DNA of 28,055 nt from a virus, in the IMG/VR virus record IMGVR_UViG_3300048591_001064, positions 1-28,055 of that record. One strand, 5' to 3'. Numbering within the stretch: position 1 is the first letter of the stretch; every line of letters begins with the position of its first letter. The position numbers and the translations under genes are program-made. Shown piece after piece: positions 21,680 to 28,055 of the stretch. Below the pieces are notes generated by a model, which worked only from the letters and a program-made list of their open reading frames with translations, ran no database searches and was not told where the DNA came from.

Positions 21680-22097
21680 AGTGCGCTTCATGTTCAATTA
21701 CAGTAGTCTCGGCCCAATACACTAAGTCATGCAACAGCGCGCTGTTGCTGGTAAAATATTTGCTGCTAGCGCCCGGCATAATGCTTATAAGCTCAGGCTT
21801 GTAGGCCATAATTTGGCGGGCCGTGGCAAGCATCGTCCAACGCTCTTGGGTGCTAAGCATCAGCTTTAATTTGTACAAGGCAGCCGCCTTGGCGGTAGTC
21901 ATGTGCCCGCCATACTTGGTAAGCACCTGCTCGCGGTGGTTCACATAATAGCTCAATCGGCTCTTTATGCTGTTATTAATAAAGCTGGGCAGCATTTGCT
22001 TTTTTAGGTTGATGGTAGTCACCTTGCCCAAACCAAACTTCATCACCAACCTAACACGCTCCGCGGTTAATGGCGTAACACTGATTAAATCACTCAT
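21663..22097 (-). CDS. Early-operon protein, function unknown
   Basis: A protein of 144 residues (MSDLISVTPLTAERVRLVMK), basic and mostly helical, with Tyr- and Lys-rich stretches. It starts inside the stop of the LuxR-type gene as ATGA, so the two are coupled. It could be a partner of the LuxR-like regulator. No motif identifies it. Confidence 0.75.
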   Translation of the reverse strand: MSDLISVTPLTAERVRLVMKFGLGKVTTINLKKQMLPSFINNSIKSRLSYYVNHREQVLTKYGGHMTTAKAAALYKLKLMLSTQERWTMLATARQIMAYKPELISIMPGASSKYFTSNSALLHDLVYWAETTVIEHEAHYGNCN

Positions 22098-22651
22098 AAC
22101 AAATGGTTATTAAAGGCCCACACAGCAACATCCACGTTGGTGGTTAGCCCAGTTTTTCTAAAAATATTTTGCTTGTGTTTATCCACCGTGTGCTCCGTAA
22201 TCTCAAGCACATCAGCAATCTGCTTACCGCTAAAGTTGGCAGCAATAAGGCGCACCACATCCATTTCGCGGGCCGTGAGGTAGCCATTGGCCACCGGCAT
22301 AACATGCTTAACCACCTGCTTCAGCACACACTGGCACTCGCCACCACAGGCATGGTTATCATGCGCGCCTAGGGCGTAGCCATCAAAGTCAGCCTCATGG
22401 TTATAGCCACCATAAAGGCACTTGGCATATACATACACCTGGTCATCCTCCAGCGCAACACCAATCTTTTCAAATTGCGCCATCACATCCTCATTAGCCA
22501 GCATCTCATCGCGCAAAAACGCCTTCACCGTAGCAGGCACATCCGTAAAAGGCACCGCGCTACCTTGGTAAATCGCCATCAACACACCCTCAGGCGTGGT
22601 AAATAGCTCAATGCTATTATCAATCAATCCGGGGGGCAGAAGCTGTTGCAT
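22094..22651 (-). CDS. LuxR-type HTH transcription regulator
   Basis: A protein of 185 residues. About residues 120-185 form a LuxR/GerE winged-type helix-turn-helix: LTAREMDVVRLIAANFSGKQ, then DVLEITEHTVDKHKQNIFRK, with the usual helix order and basic recognition helix. The N-terminal about 115 residues are not a typical response-regulator receiver; a CGGECQC cluster near residue 100 may bind a metal or sense redox. It lies 2 nt after the small HTH gene and is probably part of the lysis-lysogeny or early regulation circuit. Confidence 0.85.
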   Translation of the reverse strand: MQQLLPPGLIDNSIELFTTPEGVLMAIYQGSAVPFTDVPATVKAFLRDEMLANEDVMAQFEKIGVALEDDQVYVYAKCLYGGYNHEADFDGYALGAHDNHACGGECQCVLKQVVKHVMPVANGYLTAREMDVVRLIAANFSGKQIADVLEITEHTVDKHKQNIFRKTGLTTNVDVAVWAFNNHLL

Positions 22652-22653
22652 GG

Positions 22654-22884
22654 TTAAGGGTTTTTAATGGTTTCAAGTTGGGCACTCGCCTCAGCGCGCA
22701 AATCCGTAAGCAACTCCATCGCCCGCTTCTGAATTTCGGCATGTATCAAATCAGTATTAATCCACTGATACACGTATTGGCGAGCATATCCGCTGCGCGC
22801 AGCTATTTCAGCCGCCACTTTATTGGCCGGCATCAGTTTATTAATAGCCTCAATCAGTTCGTTTTTCACCTTCTCGTTTGTCAT
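22654..22884 (-). CDS. Small HTH protein, Cro-like
   Basis: A protein of 76 residues with a helix-turn-helix-like segment at about 20-48 (AAEIAARSGYARQYVYQWIN), divergently placed from the short repressor gene on the plus strand, with the operators between. This is the arrangement of Cro and repressor in temperate phages. It is the first gene of the leftward early operon. It is assigned by HTH pattern and position; no homology search was done. Confidence 0.75.
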   Translation of the reverse strand: MTNEKVKNELIEAINKLMPANKVAAEIAARSGYARQYVYQWINTDLIHAEIQKRAMELLTDLRAEASAQLETIKNP

Positions 22885-22953
22885 CGTTACAGAAATCTAG
22901 TATTGCCTTTGTTTAAAATCAGTTGAATATTTGTTTCAAATCCGTTGACAAAT

Positions 22954-22973
22954 CACGAAATAAATTTTCGCAT
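22954..22973. promoter_or_regulatory. Operator O1
   Basis: CACGAAATAAATTTTCGCAT contains the palindrome CGAAA-N5-TTTCG. It lies 31 bp (three helical turns) from an equal site at 22985, in the divergent promoter region of the two HTH genes. Confidence 0.7.
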
Positions 22974-22984
22974 ACGCAAGGATT

Positions 22985-23004
22985 TACGAAAGAATATTTC
23001 GCAT
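22985..23004. promoter_or_regulatory. Operator O2
   Basis: TACGAAAGAATATTTCGCAT again has CGAAA-N5-TTTCG and the same trailing CGCAT as O1. It lies about 70 nt before the start of the plus-strand HTH gene. Confidence 0.7.
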
Positions 23005-23077
23005 CAACCGGCAAAAAGGGTAAAATAATTACGTAACAATTTGATAATCAAAGCAAAAAGCGGTGTAAATTTCTATC

Positions 23078-23476
23078 ATGACCAAAGCCTTAGAAAAAAT
23101 CAAGAACTACATGGAGCAGCACGAGCTGAGCATCGCTGAAATGGCGCGCAGGCTCGATTTTGCCCCTAAAAACATGGAGAACCGGCTTAAGAAGGATAAC
23201 TTTAGCATACAAGAGTTAGAGCTCATTCAAGAGCGTTTAGGCATCGCCATATTCGCAGATGAAGCGAAAGAAAGTTTCGCAATCAACGAACCGCCACCCG
23301 ATTATGGCAATCGGCCCATCAACATTGTCATCAATTTAGGCAAATCAGAAGGCAACCCACTAGCCCAAAAGCTAAGGGCAGCATCTAAACCGGTGCGCCA
23401 ACCGTTTTTTGCAAACGTGGTATTCATGCCAAGGCCGCCAAAGTTTTCAAAATGGGCAATGCCCTCAAAAACCTGA
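23078..23476 (+). CDS. Short HTH repressor candidate
   Basis: A protein of 132 residues, the only sizeable plus-strand gene. Residues 1-60 carry a lambda-type HTH (ISEMARRL-like SIAEMARRLDFAPKNMENRL at 18-37, then an LELIQERLGI helix). There is no S24 peptidase domain, so it would not be cleaved by RecA in the usual way. Operators O1 and O2 are upstream; O3 is inside its coding sequence. The last about 58 codons overlap the opposite-strand gene at 23302, and the final residues look like antisense noise, so the true functional part may end before about residue 100. Confidence 0.75.
   Translation: MTKALEKIKNYMEQHELSIAEMARRLDFAPKNMENRLKKDNFSIQELELIQERLGIAIFADEAKESFAINEPPPDYGNRPINIVINLGKSEGNPLAQKLRAASKPVRQPFFANVVFMPRPPKFSKWAMPSKT
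23263..23282. promoter_or_regulatory. Operator O3 within the repressor gene
   Basis: AGCGAAAGAAAGTTTCGCAA carries a GCGAAA-TTTCGC palindrome with the same 5-nt spacer as O1 and O2, 278 bp from O2. Its location within the coding region suggests DNA looping or roadblock control. Confidence 0.55.
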
Positions 23477-23691
23477 TTGCTGTATTGGTAAAAAGCCACT
23501 GGCCCAAACGTAAAATTCTCACTCAAACCAATCTCGCCACGCACAAAAACAGAAACGCCAGGCGTAAAGCTCCGCGTATCTCCTGCCTTAAAATCTGGCA
23601 ATGCCCAATTTGGGCCAACTGTTAATCTGATGTTTTGTGCGCCAACCGCCATAAAGGCGAGGCAGAGCAGTAGTGTTGTGGCTTTTTTCAT
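23302..23691 (-). CDS. Small secreted outer-membrane beta-barrel-like protein
   Basis: A protein of 129 residues with a clear signal peptide (MKKATTLLLCLAFMAVGAQ) and alternating Gly/Tyr/Phe strands (GPVAFYQYSNQVFE, GLGMNTTFAKNGWRTGLDAALSF) like small outer-membrane barrels. It lies just after the tail genes, as lambda lom does, so a lysogenic conversion or superinfection-exclusion role is likely but inferred. The last about 20 residues fall opposite the repressor gene and look untypical; the barrel may be truncated. Confidence 0.65.
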   Translation of the reverse strand: MKKATTLLLCLAFMAVGAQNIRLTVGPNWALPDFKAGDTRSFTPGVSVFVRGEIGLSENFTFGPVAFYQYSNQVFEGIAHFENFGGLGMNTTFAKNGWRTGLDAALSFWASGLPSDLPKLMTMLMGRLP

Positions 23692-23704
23692 AGCCTCAAA
23701 GCTA

Positions 23705-25186
23705 TCAAATCTTCAAAACCTCCGCCTCTACCAATGTTCTATTTTCTGAAATTTCGTAACTCAGCTTCTTCACAAAGCACCGCCACCCGTCAATCACCCA
23801 CACACTTAGTGGATTAAACTCCGCGAGCTCCGCGCTAGTCAACCACATCCACACCCGCAGCGTGCGCCCGCGTAGCGTAACATCCAACCACGGCTGCCAC
23901 CATTGCGCATAAAGCCCAGCGGCATCCTTCCACGTTAAAGCATAATTAAAACCCGTAGTGTATCGGTTATCACTAGTGGCCAAAGGCATCGGCCCCCAGG
24001 CCGGATTAAGCGTGTACGTGTTTTGCAGCCCGCGGTAAAAAAGCAACCGCACGCCCGGATTATCGCCCAGCCGGTTAATGGTCACCGGTATGTGCCACTC
24101 GCCATCATTATCACGGTCCCACATAGGCAGCGTAGCAATTTGGCTCTCAACCACCTCACTATCAGCCGTGCCGTTTATGCCCTCCAATGTGCCCGCCCAA
24201 TCTGGGGTTGCGCTCAATTCCTCCTCATCAAAAACATACCGCAAGCTGTATGTTTTGTACTGCTCAAACACTGTTTGGTAGCGCTCCACACGCTCATTCA
24301 ACACCACCCTTGGCAAATTAAATAAGCTGCTCCGTGGCACAATGCGCAGCGTATTGGTAGGCGCATCAAACAACACCAGCAAATTAAACAGCTTGCTAAA
24401 GCTGGTCAAAAACTCCTCCACAGCCATATCTGGCACATGCTCTTTTAATTTTATCCCTGCAGGGAAGGTTTGCGTGTACTCACCGCTGGCATTTACCAAA
24501 TTCAATGGCCGCAGATTAAAAAAGATGAGGCTATCAATCTCCGCATCATCCAGAAAATCGCTGTCAATTTTCAAGTCGTACTCATTTTTGAGCACACTCC
24601 AAAACGTCCGCACAAATACAAAGGGGCACATCGGGTTTATACCCGTGCGGTCAAAGCCCTCCCAGTTGCCCGTAACCGTGCGCTGGCTATCCGTTACGTT
24701 TATAAACGTCATGGGGAAATCTCCATTGGGCATACTAACCTCTGCAAAAGTGAGTAGGGCAGTAGCATTGCTCACTTCGGCATCAGCATAATCAAACATA
24801 TTGCTTATGCCACTAAGCTCCGGCCAAGCCGCCATTTCATTAATCTTGGCGCCCTTTATTTTTTCTTTCAAAGCGCCAACCGTACCCACAAAGTACACCT
24901 CAAAGGCCAGATCAGTATCACCTTCTATATAAAGCCGACCACTCTTAAAAACCCGTCCATCCACATAAATACTGCACCCGTAACTCGTGGCAGGGTCCCA
25001 AACCACCTCGGGCACATCCGCAAAGCCGAAAGCCCGCCTGTTGCCCGGTGTTTTTGGCAAGCTAAACCGCCAACTGTGCTCACCCGGTATGCTCAAAAAC
25101 TCATCAAAGGCAAAAGCCTCTTGCATAGATATGCGCAAACCTGCGCCAACATCCAGCATCGTATTATTTACAGCAAGTGCTATCAT
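23705..25186 (-). CDS. Tail structural protein
   Basis: A protein of 493 residues (MIALAVNNTMLDVGAGLRIS), rich in Trp, Phe, Asp and Asn with beta-strand character, no signal peptide and no TM segment. It overlaps the preceding tail gene by 4 nt (ATGA) and ends 13 nt before the barrel-like gene. Size, order after the tape-measure gene and composition suit a distal tail, baseplate or tail-hub component. No enzyme motif was recognised. Confidence 0.7.
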   Translation of the reverse strand: MIALAVNNTMLDVGAGLRISMQEAFAFDEFLSIPGEHSWRFSLPKTPGNRRAFGFADVPEVVWDPATSYGCSIYVDGRVFKSGRLYIEGDTDLAFEVYFVGTVGALKEKIKGAKINEMAAWPELSGISNMFDYADAEVSNATALLTFAEVSMPNGDFPMTFINVTDSQRTVTGNWEGFDRTGINPMCPFVFVRTFWSVLKNEYDLKIDSDFLDDAEIDSLIFFNLRPLNLVNASGEYTQTFPAGIKLKEHVPDMAVEEFLTSFSKLFNLLVLFDAPTNTLRIVPRSSLFNLPRVVLNERVERYQTVFEQYKTYSLRYVFDEEELSATPDWAGTLEGINGTADSEVVESQIATLPMWDRDNDGEWHIPVTINRLGDNPGVRLLFYRGLQNTYTLNPAWGPMPLATSDNRYTTGFNYALTWKDAAGLYAQWWQPWLDVTLRGRTLRVWMWLTSAELAEFNPLSVWVIDGWRCFVKKLSYEISENRTLVEAEVLKI

Positions 25187-26694
25187 GCGTATTGGTCGGG
25201 TTGCTCCTGGGTTAATGTCAATTCCATACCGTTTAAGGTGCCGCTATCTGTATCCCACAAATCTTTGCTGTGGCCAACAATGCTAACAGGCATGTGGTGC
25301 GTGGTGGTAAGCATATACACATCAGGGCTGCGAAGCACCTCTTTAAGCTGCTCCACTTCTGCTCTGCTTAAAAATCCCGTGCTCACCTTCCAGCTATCTA
25401 AGCTCTGCTGATTCAACGTAAAGTTAACCGGCTCATCACGCGCGGGGTTATTCTTCAGCAGCGTAACCCGCTCAACCTTGGCGCTGGTTTCTTTGCTTAT
25501 CATACCGCGCAACTCAAAAAACTCATACACCCCAAAACTATTTTGAAAGAGCAGCTGCATGTAATCCCGTGCCGCGCCATCCTCCAGCGTAAAATGATAA
25601 AACTCAGATAAATAATTACCCGGAAAGCTGGTATTAATAATCACCACACTATAGCTAACCAAATCATCAGCCGCAAGCCCAAAGGCTGTAGCCACCGTGG
25701 CCACACTGCAATCTATGCACCACAAGCTGTGGCGGGCAACGCTAGTTTTAACAATAGGCACCGCGCTAACCGCAGTGCCATCCGTTTTAATACCATCAAA
25801 GCGCACATTATACGTAGTTTCTATACTGGTATGCCAATACGTAAGCACCATTTTAGCCTCTGTGCGCACGCGCTGGCTGCGCATCCGCGTTAAAAAAAGC
25901 TTACTGTTTACATAGGTCATCATTTCATTTTGGGCACTAGCCGCCTTAGCCGCACCGCCCGGCAATGCATAGTGCCAGTTATCCGTAATCAGCTTTTGCG
26001 CTACAGCCGGCACGCCAAAACGCTCCGCCCAACGGCACCTAAACTGCACCACCGCAGCGCTAACATCAGCGCATGCCAGCAGCACAAAATCAGGCTTTGC
26101 CAGCCGGTTATAAAAACCGCGCAGTATTTTATTTAGGTGCATGAACACCGCCCCGCCAAACGGATACGCGCTAACCTCATACGTGTATGCATCGCCATCA
26201 GCAACCACATCAACCACGCCAAGCAGTTCAAAATTATCGCGCTCAACCACATTAACGCCACCCGCAACCGTGGTGCGCGTAATGCCGCTGCCAAAAATTA
26301 CCGTTGTGGTGCTGTAATACGTGCCTTTTTGCCGTGCCGTAAAGCGCACACCACCCGTAATGCTGGCCATCGTAAAATCACCATAAAGCTGCGCATTGGC
26401 CTCAAGGGCAGGCAGTAGCTGAAAATCAACAAAATTCTGCACCGTGCCACCAATTCTTGGCAGTTGCAAACCACTACTGTCAGGGCTGTTTTTAAAAATA
26501 AAAGGCATCAACACAGCCCCCGCACCATAACTAAACGCCATATCCGCATCCGCAGCCGGTATAGCACTAAAAGTTATGTCAAACACATGCGCAACACCCG
26601 CATTACTAAATTGATTGTTACTGCTTAACTCATAAAACGCCCGCCCATCAGCGAGGGTCCACGTGCTAGGCTCTTGCAAAACGCTTATTGCCAT
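25183..26694 (-). CDS. Tail structural protein (distal tail/baseplate type)
   Basis: A protein of 503 residues (MAISVLQEPSTWTLADG), largely beta-stranded with many Val, Thr and aromatic residues. It begins 3 nt after the tape-measure gene and overlaps the next tail gene by 4 nt. In siphophage-like order the gene after the tape measure is usually a distal tail protein. The assignment is from this order; no specific domain was seen. Confidence 0.7.
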   Translation of the reverse strand: MAISVLQEPSTWTLADGRAFYELSSNNQFSNAGVAHVFDITFSAIPAADADMAFSYGAGAVLMPFIFKNSPDSSGLQLPRIGGTVQNFVDFQLLPALEANAQLYGDFTMASITGGVRFTARQKGTYYSTTTVIFGSGITRTTVAGGVNVVERDNFELLGVVDVVADGDAYTYEVSAYPFGGAVFMHLNKILRGFYNRLAKPDFVLLACADVSAAVVQFRCRWAERFGVPAVAQKLITDNWHYALPGGAAKAASAQNEMMTYVNSKLFLTRMRSQRVRTEAKMVLTYWHTSIETTYNVRFDGIKTDGTAVSAVPIVKTSVARHSLWCIDCSVATVATAFGLAADDLVSYSVVIINTSFPGNYLSEFYHFTLEDGAARDYMQLLFQNSFGVYEFFELRGMISKETSAKVERVTLLKNNPARDEPVNFTLNQQSLDSWKVSTGFLSRAEVEQLKEVLRSPDVYMLTTTHHMPVSIVGHSKDLWDTDSGTLNGMELTLTQEQPDQYA

Positions 26695-26697
26695 GGC

Positions 26698-28055
26698 TTA
26701 ATTTAATTTACTTCTGTTCGTAATCACACTATCCTTTGCCTGCCTATCGGCAATATCCCTAACCGTGGCATCCGGAAGCACCGCCACACTGGGCCTATCC
26801 AGCTTATCAGCAATCATGGCCAGCAGCATTTCAACCTTCTCCTGGTTAATGGTGGTATTGGTTACGCTGCTATGCTTCTCCACCACCGTACTGGTTGGGC
26901 CGCCCATAGCAAACCCATTTTTTTGGCTGCGGATGTTCTCCAGCATACCCACAACATTGGCCACATAACCATCCTGCATCATCCATTTGGGCACAACATA
27001 CTCGCCATCATGCACAATGCCGGCAGGTTTAAAGCCTGTGCTATCTGCCGCACCAAAACCAAAACCGGTATATCCGCCAGCTGCGTATTTTTTCAGGCCG
27101 CCAATGCTTTGGGCAGCAACCGTGGCCACACCAATACCACTTCTAATTTTGGCCGCCACAATTTGGGCAGCGGTTATGGGTATGCCCGCAACACCTAACC
27201 CGGCATTGGCAGCGCTTAGCCCTGCAATTTCTTTTTGCAGGTTTACAATAATCTGGCTAATGGCCGCAGCCTTCTCTGCCACAAACAACGTTTTAAAGAG
27301 GCCGCTGCTTCTATCCACATACGTGGTCATGGCTCCGGCCAACTGCTGTAAACCTTCAATCTTGGCATCTTTTACAACATCATCACTCTTTACAACCGCC
27401 TTATTAACCTGGGTAATTTGCCTGTTTTTCTCGTTGTAAATCTGCGTGTACTTTTCTGCAATATCCTTCTCCAGCGCCAACGTATCCTCACCAAACTGCT
27501 GCTTTACAGCCAGCATACTGGCCAAGTGGGCCGCCTCAAGCTCTAATTTTTGCAAATTATACTGCTCTTGCGTAATAAGCTCCTGCTGCAAACTGGTTTC
27601 AAGTTCAATCAAGCCAAGAGTTAAATTATCCTCAAGGCCTTGCTCCGTATTAGTTTGCTGCCATTTCAGCTTTAAGTTACTGAGGTCTTGCTGATAAATT
27701 TCCTCAAGCATCTTCTTCTGCTCGTTGGTAAGCGCCTCATTTTCTAAAATCTTGGTGTAGCGCGCCTGCAGCGCTGCCTCTTCGCGGGCTTGCTCATCTT
27801 GTATGCGCTGTATGTGCAGCTGCGCAATTTGCTCATCCAAACTCCTACGCTTGCTAACAGCATCCTCATCACCGGCACCGCCACCAGTAGCGATAATCTT
27901 CATCCATGTGCCACCGATAAACATCCACAAAAAGCCACCTTCTTCTTTGGTGGTGCCTTCAGGTATTCCGCTGCCGCCAGTTGGGGCAGGGGCAGGGGTG
28001 CCAACCGCATCTAAACCAAGTTTCTTGGCAAGTTCTTCGCGCTCTTTCCGCAACC
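26698..28055 (-). CDS. Tape measure protein, C-terminal part (partial)
   Basis: The frame is open to the right window edge, so the N-terminus is missing; an ATG at 28053 is probably internal. The visible about 450 residues contain long coiled coils (about residues 70-210), then a Gly/Ala/Ile-rich hydrophobic stretch (about 270-330) and a signature GIVHDGEYVVPKWMMQDG near 340-357, which is typical of the C-terminal region of Bacteroidota phage tape measures. It determines tail length and forms the tail core. The following tail genes are 3 nt and 4 nt coupled. Confidence 0.85.
   Translation of the reverse strand, partial: LRKEREELAKKLGLDAVGTPAPAPTGGSGIPEGTTKEEGGFLWMFIGGTWMKIIATGGGAGDEDAVSKRRSLDEQIAQLHIQRIQDEQAREEAALQARYTKILENEALTNEQKKMLEEIYQQDLSNLKLKWQQTNTEQGLEDNLTLGLIELETSLQQELITQEQYNLQKLELEAAHLASMLAVKQQFGEDTLALEKDIAEKYTQIYNEKNRQITQVNKAVVKSDDVVKDAKIEGLQQLAGAMTTYVDRSSGLFKTLFVAEKAAAISQIIVNLQKEIAGLSAANAGLGVAGIPITAAQIVAAKIRSGIGVATVAAQSIGGLKKYAAGGYTGFGFGAADSTGFKPAGIVHDGEYVVPKWMMQDGYVANVVGMLENIRSQKNGFAMGGPTSTVVEKHSSVTNTTINQEKVEMLLAMIADKLDRPSVAVLPDATVRDIADRQAKDSVITNRSKLN

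Noticed and set aside
23040-23077. Promoter for the plus HTH gene (TTTG and TAAATTTC)
   Set aside because: The candidate boxes would put the transcript start on the start codon, so the match is not convincing.

Overview
The window looks like about 28 kb of a temperate tailed phage or prophage of a Bacteroidota host, possibly Chitinophagia or Sphingobacteriia. The evidence is a phage head module, tail-fibre genes, a tape-measure C-terminus, and a small repressor facing a leftward early operon. Gene starts lack Shine-Dalgarno sequences and have A-rich leaders, as is usual in Bacteroidota. No integrase, large terminase, portal or lysin gene was recognised. The first and last genes run off the window. 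Nearly every gene is on the minus strand, so transcription runs from high to low coordinates.

Layout from right to left. 28055-23705: end of the tape-measure gene and two large tail genes. 23691-23302: a small secreted beta-barrel-like gene. 23476-23078: the only sizeable plus-strand gene, a short HTH repressor candidate. 23004-22954: a paired operator, with a third copy inside the repressor gene. 22884-19036: a tightly coupled early operon containing a small HTH protein, a LuxR-type regulator, an ASCH-like protein and many small genes, five of them micro-genes of 47 to 58 residues. 19036-15112: a DnaG-like primase whose zinc ligands are mostly lost, two small AT-rich genes, and a primase-associated AAA+/SF3-like helicase. 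15066-14913: 9-bp iteron-like repeats flanking an AT-rich core, a candidate replication origin. 14861-12851: small accessory genes, including a duplicated DUF4406-like gene with one broken copy. 12856-11434: a run of four attC-like sites delimiting three AT-rich gene cassettes, which resembles an integron cassette array without an integrase. 11365-11333: a strong terminator. 11274-7273: tail-fibre and receptor-binding genes. 7192-2685: head genes, including a ClpP-like protease joined to a scaffold and the major capsid protein. 2647-2618: a two-way terminator. 2610-2236: a plus-strand membrane micro-protein gene and a highly structured intergenic region. 2235-1: the start of a second leftward block with a PLD-like protein and probably packaging genes.

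How it fits together: the divergent repressor and small-HTH pair with CGAAA-N5-TTTCG operators looks like the lysis-lysogeny switch. The early operon leads into replication genes and the putative origin. The cassette array sits just before the terminator that ends the early region, and the virion genes follow. A 10-bp motif, TTAAAGGACA, recurs in one orientation ahead of several late genes and may be a late control element.

The most unusual features are the attC-like cassette array inside a phage genome, SSB-type acidic DDLPF tails on both the helicase and a cassette protein, and the zinc-ligand-depleted primase. All names rest on reading motifs by eye; no database search was run.
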